A DNA stretch of 64,000 nucleotides, taken from contig NC_052614.1 of assembly GCF_016545825.1 (NCBI RefSeq), positions 18,804,559 through 18,868,558 on the forward strand. The letters are read 5' to 3'. This stretch comes from Eucalyptus grandis. Taxonomy: Eukaryota > Streptophyta > Magnoliopsida > Myrtales > Myrtaceae. Shown here one piece after another: positions 10,685 through 20,656 of the stretch; the first letter of the stretch is position 1, and each line of letters begins with the position of its first letter. The notes below the pieces were generated by a model. It was not told the DNA's origin and made no database searches. It worked only from the letters and a program-made list of their open reading frames with translations. The translations under genes and the position numbers were made by a program.

Positions 10685-12100
10685 GAATTGACTGCTTACT
10701 TCTATTCAAATCTTAGCTTTTTAGATGCGAATAGATTTTCCTTCAGTGTCAAAGAACAAGACTATGTTGTAGATATGGATATGCTTTGGGCTGATGTGTT
10801 AGAAGTTGAGAGAGGCGAGATATCAACCGATTAAAGTTTCCATTGCTCGGGCCACACTTGAATTGGTGAAGGACAGAGAACAAGAGAAGATCACCTACTC
10901 AAGGATGAATGCATTCAACATTTTGCTTCACAAGACAAGTGATTAATTGCCTTCGGCCAAAATCAACTTCCAAAACTGATGTTTTTAGCTCTGAGGCAAA
11001 GTTGATGTATGCTATCCTCTGTGGAAAGAAGTTTTCTCTCCCTCATACTGTCATGTTTCATATGTATAGAGCGGTGATGAAGGACAGAGGTCAACTCCCT
11101 TACCCAAGCCTTGTTACGAAGTTATTCAGACATTTGAATATTCAGCCTCCGCAGATCTTTTGTGTTAGATCATGCGATCATATGGTGGTAGGACTGAAAA
11201 TGGTGACCAAAATGCGTCGAAGGAACCGAGCAAGGAATTGGAGAAATTCAAGGAGAAGACTCCTGCCAAGTCTCATCAACTCTCTTCTGCTGCTAAGAGA
11301 AAAGGGAAGGAGCCAATGGCTGCTCCATCAAAGAAAAGAAGAGCTCTCCTCATTGAGGATGAAGATGATGATGATGACATCACCATCTCTGCAATGGCTT
11401 TAAAGAACTTAAGTCGTCCTGTTCCACAGAAAGAATCGGAACAAAAGATGAAAGAAGCAGAGAAAGAGGAAGAAGAAAGAGAAGCAAAGGAGAAGGAGGA
11501 AGGAGAAAGAGAAACAGAGCAAGAAGCAGAGCAAGAAAGACCTGAAGAAGAAGGAAGAGAAGGAGAACCTGAGGAAATCTCTTCTCCACCTGTAGGCATG
11601 AAAACAGGGGGAGTTCAGGAGAAAGGAGTGACATCTTCATTTCCAGATGAAAGTGAAGGAGTCGCCGTTCGCCCGTTGCACCCGAAGATGTTTATGCATC
11701 TCAATTTCCAGAGGAAGGTCTTGAAGCTTCATCGCCAAACCTGCGAGATTATGCTGATCCACCATCGTCCCGCTTTACTCCATCGTAACAAGCGAAGCAA
11801 GTACTCGGACCGATAATGGAGCAGATTTTCGCGAGAATCATGGATATTCTCTTGGAGATGAAAGGTCGATATATGCCTTGGGATGCGAAGTTCAAAGCTT
11901 GAAGAATGAAGGTCAAGCTTCTTCCTGTTCATTAAATGAAAAGATGCAAGCCCTCTCTATTCGAATCAGGCCAATGCCAAGAGTGAGGAGGTTGTACAGT
12001 GAAGGAAGACTTTAAGAGGCCGGAAGGCATTGTTCGATCTATGGAAGATTTCCAGCTTGTCCGCGTTCCCAAGCAATCTTGATTTCATCTCATCCTTTTT
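10680..12100 (+). pseudogene. Envelope-like ORF, 3' half (outer Sirevirus)
   Basis: The ORF interrupted at 1248 resumes here: 'ELTAYFYSNLSFLDANRFSF' continues the upstream half. Three frames share the rest: up to 10834, then 10909-11230 (VINCLRPKSTSKTDV, HLNIQPPQIFCVRSCDHMVV), then 11230-11816. The last part has a Lys/Arg cluster (AAKRKGKEPMAAPSKKRR, a possible nuclear signal) and a Glu-rich coiled coil at about 11440-11575. It ends near 12100 before a polypurine tract. It is broken by the insertion plus at least two frameshifts. Confidence 0.75.
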
Positions 12101-12110
12101 AAATGATGAC

Positions 12111-12123
12111 AAAAAGGGAGAGA
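12111..12123 (+). other. Upstream polypurine tract (outer element)
   Basis: AAAAAGGGAGAGA after 'aaatgatgac'. It corresponds to 9427-9438 of the nested element. Confidence 0.6.
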
Positions 12124-12436
12124 TGCATGATTTGAAAAACAAAACTTCAATCTTTTTATTTTGATGGATTGTGTTTAACGTGTGTTTGTTTTTGACAGAC
12201 TTTGACTTTGTTTTGTGTCGGATAAGAACCGCCTAGACTTGGATTTGACTGCATCTATTTATCAATATTGATATCTTATGAATGGCTTAATCATATATTG
12301 GACTAACCTATTTTCTGTGGTTGCAGATTCTAGTGTTATTCTATTAGTCATTTATTTTCATAAGATATACATATGTGTTTGAGAAATGTTTTGCGGGTCA
12401 AAGTTATCCAAATCAGAGGAAGGTTTTGTCACCATC

Positions 12437-12449
12437 AAAAAGGGGGAGA
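12437..12449 (+). other. Polypurine tract next to 3' LTR (outer element)
   Basis: AAAAAGGGGGAGA then T, directly before the TGTTGG of the LTR. It is identical in form to 9741-9753. Confidence 0.9.
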
Positions 12450-12450
12450 T

Positions 12451-13342
12451 TGTTGGAGAAATCCTCGTGAAGAGTTTTGAAGTTGACAAAATGTTTCCGT
12501 CAATCTAGTATGAAGGTCTCGGACTCGCGCTTAAAGTCTCGAAGACTTCCGGACCGCGACTCAAGACTCAAAGTCTATCCTCATTGACATCTACGATCTG
12601 TTGAAGAAAGGTTATCCCGAACCGGATGTTTTGTTTGAGATTTAACCTTATCATCTGGAGAAGATCTCGTGGCTGGAGAAGACGTATCGTAATCCTTTGA
12701 TTGATCAAGATTGATTCAATGACTGAAGATTCGATGATTGTCTAAATATTATTGGAAGGTTTCGCTTATGGAAACCGAGATCCTGATTGTATGGGCGAAC
12801 AAGATTGATGGGCTATCAACTCGTTCCTTTAATAGCTCGACCGATCTTCCTAATTGATTCCGTCCAACGGGTAGATTGGAGGAATTCCTTTGGAAAGTGC
12901 CAACGGGTATGATGGCATAAAGAAGTATATAAGGAAGACGTTCTTAGTTGTTTTAAGAGAGTGTGCGTGATAGAAAAATTCCAAAGTCTGAAGCTCCTAT
13001 TTGTTTAGATAAATCTCTTGAGCGAATACTTGTATACAAAAGAGAGTCTATATTTGTGAGAGACCTTGAGGAGGTGTGATAGAACATCTACACTTTGTGG
13101 AATCAAGGCAAAGCTGTGCTGTAACTCCTCTTTTGATCATAGTGTAATCCAGCCCGTGGGCTGTCAATGCGGAAGAGTGGACGTAGGCTTGGAATAAGCC
13201 GAACCACTATAAATCCTGTGTTTGATTTTCTCTTCCTTACTCTCTCTACATCGATCGTATTTCAATCTGTTGCATACGTATTTGAGAAAAATAGTTTGTG
13301 CGCCTATTCACCCCCCTCTAGGTGTTTACACTAGCAATATCA
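12451..13342 (+). repeat. 3' LTR of outer Sirevirus
   Basis: It begins TGTTGGAGAAATCC and ends AGCAATATCA (892 bp). It is clearly diverged from the nested LTRs but shares blocks such as 'gtccaacgggtagattgga', 'agtggacgtaggcttg' and 'acccccctctaggt'. A TATATAA box lies near 12926. Its partner should lie left of the window. The 5 bases after it are GTATG, the predicted target duplication. Confidence 0.92.
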
Positions 13343-13618
13343 GTATGGAGGCCCTCATCATATTATGACCTTTCGAACAATTTCTTATCAGACGTGAGAA
13401 TTTTGTGATCCAGACTTTGAGGGCTTGACTTGACCTCGCCAAAAAGAAAATGACCAGAACAGGAGTTGGAATTAATTCAAATGTGAGAAAAAGTTTTGCC
13501 TATATCCTTTTCTTTCCTATTCTCTCGAAAGATAATAATATCCAGCCTTTATTTCCTCAAGGACGTCTCCACCACATCCTTCCTTCCCTAATTACTAAAG
13601 ATCTTGTGCCCACACAAA
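13343..13618. other. Intergenic sequence, nothing recognised
   Basis: AT-rich with many stops in all frames; no repeat boundary or gene is seen. Confidence 0.5.
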
Positions 13619-13745
13619 CTTGAAAGAATTTTCAGAGACCTTTGCCCCGATTGCAAAGATAAATTATGTTTGTATTTTACTATCTTTGGCTGCTATTCTT
13701 GATTGGCCCTTACTCCGATTAGACATGAAATCCATTCAACGAATA
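13619..13745 (+). pseudogene. Short copia reverse transcriptase fragment
   Basis: One frame reads ETFAPIAKINYVCILLSLAA then ILDWPLLRLDMK, which is the copia RT motif around the first catalytic Asp. Only about 40 residues remain, with no flanking motif or LTR. The wording differs from the Sirevirus RT at 5590-5949, so it comes from another copia lineage. Confidence 0.7.
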
Positions 13746-14200
13746 ATTATAAATTATTTTGGGATCAAATCCTTTAAAAATTTATGGCTCAAAACAAATT
13801 ATTATTTACATAGTAGCCCCCAATAATAATAAAAGATGGAAAAGCAAAATGAAGGAGATGTCTGCTAGTAAGTAGGCGAGGATTATGATTAGCCTCGTGA
13901 TTTAGGATTGATTTTGTCGTACTTTGACTTTTGGGATTAATCAACACCTCCATTAGGTGTGTTTTGACTCCCATTTGTCCGTCAGTAGGTCGTGATAAAA
14001 AAAAAATGAAAAGCTCGAGAGCAGAAAGCATGCAACCATGATGAGTAGGAAGACTAACGATGAAGATCAACGCTTAGTAGGCGGAGGTTACTCACCCAGA
14101 ATGCCGAAAGCAAGAGCCGCCGTGGCTACTTGGTGTGTGGCCATCTAATGAATTACTTTCACGCAAAGTGATCTCACTCCCCAGAGATGCTCTCTATCGC
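13746..14200. other. Intergenic sequence, no gene
   Basis: An A9 run occurs near 13998. No coding signal is seen. Confidence 0.5.
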
Positions 14201-14202
14201 AT

Positions 14203-14548
14203 ATGAGGCTTGTTGAGATGGAGAGGACAAAGGCGGAGGGAGAAGGGTATCCAAACAGCTTTCTCCCTCTACTTCGCATTTGGCCGCATTTGGTATCCAA
14301 ACAGCTTTCTCCCTCTACTTCTGCATTTGGCCGCATTTAGCCAATTAGCCAAATCTAGATTGCACCTACGAACGAGCAAAGCACCCTCTTTCTGTCCCTC
14401 GCCGAAGTCAATACTCGCATGAGGCATCTTGAGATGGAGAGGACAGGCGGAGAAGGGTATCCAAACACCTTTTTCCCTACTTGTGCATTTGACTAAGCCA
14501 ATTAGCCAAATCTAGAACGAGCAAAGCACCCTCCCTCTGTCCAACTAC
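14203..14548. repeat. Local direct duplication, nested tandem
   Basis: A segment beginning 'gaggcttgttgagatggaga' (14203 on) recurs as 'gaggcatcttgagatggaga' (14420 on). Both run through 'gggtatccaaaca', 'ccaattagccaaatctag' and 'gagcaaagcaccctc'. Inside the first unit a 47-bp piece ('ggtatccaaacagctttctc' on) is itself tandemly repeated (about 14248 and 14294). No gene is seen; possibly a fragment of an unrecognised transposon. Confidence 0.8.
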
Positions 14549-15024
14549 CTTTTCATAGGACATTGTCTTTAATGTTGTGCTAGTGCTCATGTGGGCTGCA
14601 TACTAAAGCAAGTAAGGATGTGGGTGTACAGCAAAGCAAGTACAAGTAAGGATTTGGGTTGTACTACGAAGAGAAAATATTGTTTGAATTGTGGTGAAGT
14701 TGCGACGCAAAAGCTTTGCTCTTCATCAGGTCCATTTACCAAACCGAGAGTCTCCTACAGATCTTTCGTCAAACCGAGACCATTTTCCGGGGAAAAGAGG
14801 GGGCCCCGAGATCCTGGCCCCCCTACGAAGGAGAAAGATTAAGAGAGACAGAGAAAGCCAAGGACGTTAAAGACAGGTGTCCCGCGTCCTTCGATTCTCC
14901 TCTCGCTGCCGTCGAAAAGTACTGTTTTTCCACAGACTTTCACGATGACGCGGGGGCCCCTCCACGCCAGAAAGTGATGGTTTTAATTATTAATGTGATG
15001 GGCCTAAGTTGGCCCGTCTGCCCA
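14549..15024. other. Intergenic, short direct repeat, no gene
   Basis: Near 14600-14670 a phrase like 'gcaagtaaggatgtgggtgt' is imperfectly repeated. The rest has no coding signal. Confidence 0.45.
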
Positions 15025-15441
15025 TGTTGGGTTTAAAAGCCCGGCCCACAATATTATGGCTCATGGATAGAGGGATGTGATGAAGGGACACGTTTCTTTT
15101 TTCAGAAGACGTATATAAGGGGGAAATAAAGAGTGAGGAACGCACATTTTGGCAATACGTACGTTCCTCCTTCCTCTCTCCCTCCAAAAGAAAGAATAAA
15201 CAAAAAGATACGACACTCTCTTCCCTTCAAGGCCAATTGACGTCATCGGATTGAACGTGATCAGTTTCTCTTCCTCATATCGGCGTTGATGTTTAATCTG
15301 TGGTTAACAAGATACGTTCGATTTTGTGATGTGCCTTAGGATCGGTGATGCATGTGTTTTTCCCGAGCTCGTCTTCCGCACAAGTTTAGGGATTCGATTT
15401 AGTGTTGAATCCGGTTTCAGGGAAATCCGACAATCCCAACA
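15025..15441 (+). repeat. 5' LTR of truncated copia element
   Basis: It starts TGTTGGG and ends CCCAACA, a perfect 7-base terminal inverted repeat, and is followed after one base by the primer-binding site. Length 417 bp. It holds a TATA box at 15112-15118. The five bases before it are GCCCA. Confidence 0.88.
15112..15118 (+). promoter_or_regulatory. TATA box in LTR
   Basis: TATATAA in the context ACGTATATAAGGGGG, about 88 bp into the LTR. A start of transcription near 15145 is expected. Confidence 0.65.
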
Positions 15442-15442
15442 T

Positions 15443-15455
15443 TGGTATCAGAGCC
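15443..15455 (+). other. Primer-binding site, initiator tRNA-Met
   Basis: TGGTATCAGAGCC begins two bases after the LTR end, the same 13-mer as in the Sirevirus element at 2180. Confidence 0.95.
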
Positions 15456-15781
15456 GTAGTTCTTGTTTTTTGATCTTTTTCCATATTTTTTCCCGACCCA
15501 TCTCATGTTTATGGATGATTTCTTATTGATTTTTTGTGAAATTTATTGGCCGACACCGATTGGGGCGGAAAAATCCCGACACCCGAGCACTGTTCATCCA
15601 TTTTTTTAAGTTTTTGTAAGTAGAAATCTATTTTTGATGGCGTTAGATGGAAGGTCTCGTCGAGACGAGTGCGACGAATGGCGGAATGCCGCCAAAGGCC
15701 GCCGGACGCGCCCACATGCGCAGCCGGAACAAACTGGCGTCTTCGGCTTGTGCAACGCACGCGCCGATACGAAGCCACGGG

Positions 15782-15928
15782 CACGTGCGTCACACGTGCG
15801 CGCGCGAGGCCGACGCGCACGCGTGCGACGCACGTGCGCGGGGCCAACGCACGTGTGTGCGACGCACGTGCACGGCATGCGCTAGCTAACGTCATCGTGA
15901 CGTCAACTGCACACGCGTGCCGCACGTG
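15782..15928. promoter_or_regulatory. Cluster of six G-box cores in copia leader
   Basis: CACGTG occurs at 15782, 15793, 15831, 15850, 15865 and 15923. The surrounding 15640-15960 is very GC- and CpG-rich compared with the rest of the window. CACGTG is the G-box bound by plant bHLH and bZIP factors. The motif count is seen; any binding is inference, since GC-rich alternating sequence raises chance matches. Confidence 0.45.
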
Positions 15929-15974
15929 CCGGTCGGTTTGCCCATCCGGTCCGACCAGCCCGACCCGCCGACCG

Positions 15975-16028
15975 TTGACTCCGACCGTTGACCCGTTGAC
16001 CTGTTGACTTTGACTATTGACTGTTGAC
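15975..16028 (+). promoter_or_regulatory. Cluster of seven W-box cores (TTGAC) in copia leader
   Basis: TTGAC starts at 15975, 15988, 15996, 16004, 16010, 16017 and 16024, in a degenerate tandem 'cGTTGACc' pattern. TTGAC(C/T) is the W-box of WRKY factors, which drive defence and stress transcription. It is immediately downstream of the G-box cluster and 100 bp before gag. Function is inference. Confidence 0.45.
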
Positions 16029-16129
16029 AAAAAAAAAAAAGGAGAGGAAAAGAATGTGTTTCTTTTTCCAATTAAGTCTATGTCGATTATATGTGATCCC
16101 TTATTTGTTTTGCATTTGTTGCAGGAACA

Positions 16130-16381
16130 ATGCCTCCCCTTAAGTTGCGCACACATATTCGCGCAATTACCGATGAACAAAAGGAAAAGCTTTTTAAGTT
16201 GATAGCTGAGCTGACTGATCATCGATGGGAGAGTAGTAACTTAATTGATCACGTTCTTGAAGTCAATGGGAAAATTCAAAAGGTCATATGGAATGGTCGT
16301 CCCTTGCCACAATCTGAGATGGTGCGATTTTTCATGAACACTCTTCCACCAGAATGGCAAAGAGTGTTGAATCGCATATAG
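16130..16381 (+). pseudogene. gag, N-terminal part (truncated copia element)
   Basis: The ATG at 16130 (context GGAACAATGCC, right after a 'tttgttgcag' acceptor-like run) opens 83 residues, including 'LPPEWQRVLNRI', a typical copia gag phrase, then TAG. Gag-like reading continues for about 60 bases beyond the stop and is then lost. A full gag of this family is several hundred residues, so this is only the first part. Confidence 0.65.
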
Positions 16382-16896
16382 GATGTCAACAGAACCGCTT
16401 CATATAGGAAAATTGTGATGGATTTTATAAATGATTATTACTGGACTGTTACAAGGGAAAAGATCAAGAAATTGAACAAAAGAGGATCTTTCCCAGTTCG
16501 TGTATTGATTTGGTGTTAGATGTATTGGATGGTCTTTGTTTAGTGTGCTTTTGTGGACATCTCATGTAATGCTTTTATACTTAATTATTGTTGGTGTGGC
16601 AACTGATATGTTAGTTGTATTATGTGAAAGCATTATTATTCTATTGGATGTCAAATATTATTTGTTTTCTGTTATTGTTGACTGTTGTGGGTAGTTCATA
16701 GAAGTTTTTGTAACTTCATAGAATTTATTTTGCATAAGACAATTATATTAATGATAGTTTTAAGTTATGATTTTTGGAGGATGATTGGAAATATAGTGAC
16801 CTTTGATTATGAAACCTTACTTGAAATTATTCATTGATATGATGGGTCAATGCAAAGTGGATGCATAAATGATAGGCATTAATTATTCGTGCATAT
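16382..16896 (+). other. Non-coding stretch inside gag region (intron-like or insertion)
   Basis: About 450 bases, T/A-rich and without coding sense, separate two gag-like segments. The right edge 'aatgtgttcag' before 'atcgatggtttcaac' looks like a 3' splice site. A clear GT donor was not fixed. It may be an insertion, an unspliced intron or simply decayed gag. Confidence 0.4.
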
Positions 16897-17345
16897 ATGT
16901 CTAATGTGTTCAGATCGATGGTTTCAACAACTAAAAACGTAATTGCTGATATGAACGGCAACAATTGTGAAATATTGAATATGAAGATTCAAAATATGCT
17001 AGAAAAGCAAAAAGCACTAGAAGCTCTTGACTATGTTATGGAAGATCTTGAGGATGCCGTGCGCCACCTTAAGCTAGTAGAGGACCGCCTAACGGCATTT
17101 GAGCCGAAAATAGATATTTGCAATGCTGGTTCTAGCTCAGAAAGGGCTTTGAGCTCTAAACGCAAGTGTATTGATTCGTTCAATATGTGGGAATGCAAAT
17201 GATCAAGTCCTTATTGCAAGAAATCAAGAGTTAACCAACACAAGAGAGGGAAACGTAATCAATTGAAGAAAATGTCAAGGGTGAGGTGTTACAATTGTGA
17301 CAAGAAAGGTCACTATGCTCGCAACTGTTGTGAGCCGAAAAAGGT
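16897..17345 (+). pseudogene. gag C-terminal part with zinc knuckle
   Basis: An open stretch of 101 residues (16897-17202) contains a likely helical gag segment. In another frame a complete nucleocapsid zinc knuckle CYNCDKKGHYARNC follows (17287-17328), with all four metal ligands present (Cys, Cys, His, Cys at the usual CX2CX4HX4C spacing). A frame change or stop separates it from the upstream piece. Confidence 0.8.
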
Positions 17346-17389
17346 AAACACCTCTTGTACATTTGAGAACTTTGCTTATGTGTTAAGTT

Positions 17390-17874
17390 CTGTATTATTG
17401 GCTGAATCCAATCATTTGTAGATTGTAGATTCATGAGCAACAGACCATGTAGCGAAGGATAGAGGATTCTTCGTGGAATTCCGATGAGTACCAACTGAAA
17501 CTAAGTGGATCTATGTGAGAAATAACTCTAGAGCTGAAGTTAAAGGGATTGGCACCTGCCAATTGAACATGTGTGGTGGACGCACCTTGTTCCTACATGA
17601 TGTTTTATATGTTTCAGAGATTCGTCGAAATTTAGTATATGTTTTAGTGTTGGTCAAGCTTGGTTTTAATATGAACTTCCATAATATAGGTGTAGATTTG
17701 TATTTGGATACAAACTACTATGGTTGTGGTTATTTTCTGGATAGTTTTATTGTACTAAATGTTGACTGTGGTGATGTCAATGTTTGTTATTCCTTTTTCA
17801 CGTCTTCTACTTCATATGATAATGATGTGAGTGTGGGCATGCTAGACTTGGTCACATTAGCCAATAATGTATGA
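17390..17874 (+). pseudogene. Protease region of copia pol, stops at the active site
   Basis: At about 17417-17465 the protease signature is visible but broken: the residue before IVDS is a TAG, and the Gly of the catalytic Asp-Ser-Gly is a TGA, followed by ATDHVAKDRGFF. From 17515 an open frame of 119 residues carries 'NNSRAEVKGIGTCQLNM' and 'HDVLYVSEIRRNLVYVLVL', the usual stretch between protease and integrase. Both stops fit single-base changes from Trp and Gly codons. Confidence 0.85.
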
Positions 17875-18655
17875 ATATACTAGCCAAAGAGGGCTTGTTA
17901 GGCAATATTGAAAAAGTCGATCTGCCCATATGTGAGCATTACCTAGTAGGAAAAACAACAAGGAAACCATTTGGAAAAATGGAAAATAGCTGAATTTCCT
18001 TTGCAATTAATTCATTCTGACGTCTATGGTCCGATGAATGTAAGAGGAATGCATAGGGCTGTTTATTTCATCACGTTTATAGATGATTATACTTGATTCA
18101 GATATGTCTATTTGATTTCTCATAAATCTGAAGTATTAAGTTGTTTCAAAAGGTTTATGAATTTGGTAGAAAATCAATTAGATAAAAAAATAAAAGATCC
18201 GATCGAGGTCGAGAATATTTATCTGATGAGTTCAGAAAATTATGTGATGAAAAAGGAATAGAAAGACATTTGTCTATTTCATATACTCTTCAACAAAATG
18301 GTGTTGCGGAAAGAAGAAACAGAATCCTACTAGAAATGGTTAGGTCCATGATGGTGCATGCTAACTTACCTATCACTTTTTGGAGTGATGCGTTGTTAAC
18401 TGCTGCATATATACTTAACTGAGTGCCTTCCAAATCAGTTACTTCCACTCCATATGAGTTATGGACAGGTAGAAAATCGGACTTAAGTTTTCTTAAGCCT
18501 TGGGGTTGTGCTACCTATACTCATGAGCCCTATCACAAGTTTGGGAAATTTGGTCCTAGAGGAAAGAAGAGTATTTTCATAAGATACTCCGAACACTCGA
18601 AAGGGTATGTGTTCATAGGTGAGTAAGAAAGTATGAGTATAACTGAATTTGAATT
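17850..18655 (+). pseudogene. Pre-integrase and integrase core of copia pol, truncated
   Basis: 'LAKEGLLGNIEKVDLPICEH' marks the zinc-binding region; the last Cys is replaced by Tyr (CEHY). The integrase core shows the first Asp in LIHSDVYGPM (about 18010), a TGA after FIDDYT (about 18093), and the Glu in QQNGVAERRN (about 18291). The region between them, where the second Asp belongs, is out of frame (about 18195). 'VPSKSVTSTPYELWTGRKSD' follows at 18423. All homology ends at about 18655. Confidence 0.85.
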
Positions 18656-19182
18656 GAGCCGGCCCAATCCCATCTGAGCCTTGTGACTTGCTGGCCCGTC
18701 AAGTCAATTGGGTTAGCAAGCCAACTGGCATCTCTAATTCAAGGGTATCCAAAAGATTTGAGTAGTAAATGGGTCCTCAATGGATTCATGATTTTCTTAT
18801 ACCTAACCCAACTTCATGATTCTCTTATCATTTTTTCTTGCTCTTACTCAATCTCGCGCTTAGTCACTTTACACATAAGTTTTCCTAGATTGAATTAGAC
18901 ATAGAAGTGCTTTAGTAATATGGGTCGTGGTGGGTCAGGTATAGGTCATTAGTTTTGTATTACATAGTAATAGATCAAAACGAGTTAGATGGGTCTATTT
19001 AAGTCGAACAATTTTCAATCCATCCCAAACTAGACTCGATTTGCCCATTTAATTGATCTACTTGATGCCATGATGCAAATTACATGACGCAAATTATCAC
19101 GACTTGATGATATCAACAGAGGTTTGTGATGTTGACCTGAAAAAATCACAAAATTTTGTTATAGTCAATGACACAAAAATAG
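18656..19182. other. Intergenic sequence, no gene
   Basis: Some phrases ('gggtcgtggtgggtcaggt', 'cccatttaattgatctac') look transposon-derived, but no ends or domains are seen. Confidence 0.45.
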
Positions 19183-19545
19183 CAAACCAATGCACTTGTG
19201 CCATATTTACTCAAATTAACTTTCGTATCACAAGAAATTTTAAATGGGTACACTTGTGCCATATTTACTCAAATTAATTTTTGTATCAAGAAATTTTAAA
19301 CTAGTACACTCATGCCCCATTTACCCCAAATTCATTTTTGTGTCATAAAAATCTCAAACTAGTACTCCGTGCTATATATATCCCAAACTAATTCACATGC
19401 TAGGAAAATCTCAAAGTGCTATCCTCATTAACTTTTGTCCAATTTTGTGATGTGAAAATTAGTTTGGAATAAATATGACACATATATACCAACTTGAAAT
19501 TTATTATAACACAAACATTAATTTGGAGTAAATGATGCCCGGCTA
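19183..19545. repeat. Degenerate ~65-bp tandem repeat with inverted copies
   Basis: Three to four units of the pattern 'gtgccatatttactcaaatt' ... 'aaattttaaactagtacact' run from 19183 to about 19415. From about 19445 to 19545 the same unit occurs in reverse orientation ('ttagtttggaataaatatga', 'ccaacttgaaattt'). RNA from here could fold into an imperfect hairpin. Related units occur in the TNL1 intron at about 48480-48625. Confidence 0.7.
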
Positions 19546-19705
19546 TATAATTGGGTTTCTTTGTGACGAAAAAATTAATGAAAAATAAGTAGTGTGGGTG
19601 TACTTATTTAAGGATTTTTAGTGGTATTTGTTAGTTCTATTCCTTTCTTGTCCTATACCTGATTTTTTTTTTCTGGAAAAATCAACCAATTTACCCCTTG
19701 TGAAA

Positions 19706-20656
19706 GCCCTCCACATTCGTTTCGCGGAAAATGATTTTTGGAAAAACGTTTTCCGGATTTTCCAGCGTTCGTTTCATGGAAAATGAACTAGTCAAGGAAA
19801 ATGTTTTCCATCATTGGAAAAAACAACCTTTAGAAGTGGAAAACATTTTCTATAACTTCTTCCATCTTACTTCTTTTTACCAATACATTTTTGTTTTATT
19901 TTTATGCTTTCTTTATCTTTTTATCTTCTTTTTTTAAATCGAGTTTTTAATTTTTTTTCCTTTTCTTTTTTCTTTTCTTTCTTTCATTTTCATCTTCTTC
20001 TTTGGCCTTGGTCGATCATCGACCATGGCGGTGGCCGGCGACCGGCCGCAAGCCCGCTCAAGCCTTGCCCTAGGCCGGCGAGGCTCGCCAAGCTCGATTT
20101 GGCGAAGTTGAGCTTGGGCCTCACCGGATCGAGCGAGGCGGAGCTCTCGCCGGCCTAGGGCAGAGCTCGAGCCTTGCTAGATCCGGCAAGCTGGGCAGGG
20201 CTCGGGCCTCACTTGAGCTTGCCAGAGGTTCGCCGGCTCTAGCGAGCTCGGGCGAGATTGGCCGAGTCTCGAGCTTGTCGGATCGGCAACCGGGTCTTGG
20301 TTGGCCATCAGGCAACCGGCCATTGTCGCATGCAATGGCGGAGGAAGGAGGAAGGAAAAAAAAAAAGAAAAAAATAAGAAAAATTCAATTTTTTTAAAAT
20401 ACAAATAATTAAAAATTTATTTAAAAAATATAAAAAATAAAACTAATTTTTGGTCAATTAAAAATATTAAAATTTAAATTTTTTTTTATCATTTTTCCCA
20501 TATAATTAAATTAGCTAATGAACGATGAAAAATATTTTCCACTTAAAGTTTAGGTTTCAGCCGAACACCGGAAAATAAAGTCATTTTTTTGGAAAATGAC
20601 TTCTAAGAAAATGTTTTGCAGAAACATGATATTTTCCGCGAAAGCAAATGACCCTT
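19706..20656. mobile_element. Terminal-inverted-repeat element with GC-rich core, copy 1
   Basis: The left end 'cattcgtttcgcggaaaat' and the reverse complement of the right end 'catttgctttcgcggaaaat' match as inverted repeats. Both arms are rich in GGAAAA / TTTTCC and poly-T; the centre (about 20020-20330) is GC-rich with GGCGAG/CTCGCC phrases. The second copy at 31794-32650 has the same plan. No transposase is seen. It abuts the truncated RPN5 copy 1. Exact left edge and target duplication are uncertain here. Confidence 0.65.

Larger units (their letters stand above)
1..13342 (+). mobile_element. Outer Sirevirus-type Ty1/copia retrotransposon, 5' part outside the window, split by a nested element
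   Basis: Visible parts are the end of pol (2-121), an envelope-like ORF in two halves (564-1248 and 10680 to about 12100), two polypurine tracts and the 3' LTR (12451-13342). The halves are separated by a complete related element at 1249-10679. The order pol, envelope-like ORF, polypurine tracts, LTR is that of plant Sireviruses. The 5' LTR, gag and most of pol should lie left of base 1. The envelope-like ORF has an early stop and frameshifts, so the copy is dead. Basis: domain order seen in the sequence; lineage from family knowledge. Confidence 0.85.
15025..18655 (+). mobile_element. 3'-truncated Ty1/copia retrotransposon (second lineage)
   Basis: It keeps one LTR (15025-15441), a primer-binding site, a long GC-rich leader, gag, a zinc knuckle, protease, pre-integrase and integrase core. 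Homology ends near 18655, before RT, and no second LTR follows. The LTR is half the length of the Sirevirus LTRs, there is no envelope-like ORF, and the gag differs, so this is a different copia lineage. Stops occur in protease, pre-integrase and integrase. It is a dead fragment. Confidence 0.88.

Noticed and set aside
11276..11640. Ser/Leu-rich minus-strand open frames
   Set aside because: They are mirror readings of the Glu/Lys-rich coiled-coil part of the envelope-like ORF.
15509..16222. Long Arg/Ala-rich open frame on the minus strand across the copia leader
   Set aside because: It comes from GC-rich CACGTG-type sequence where stops are rare in every frame; no domain, and it lies antisense to a retroelement leader.
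20121..20404. Small proteins in the GC-rich core of the inverted-repeat element
   Set aside because: Frames are open only because of composition; the second element copy does not keep them.
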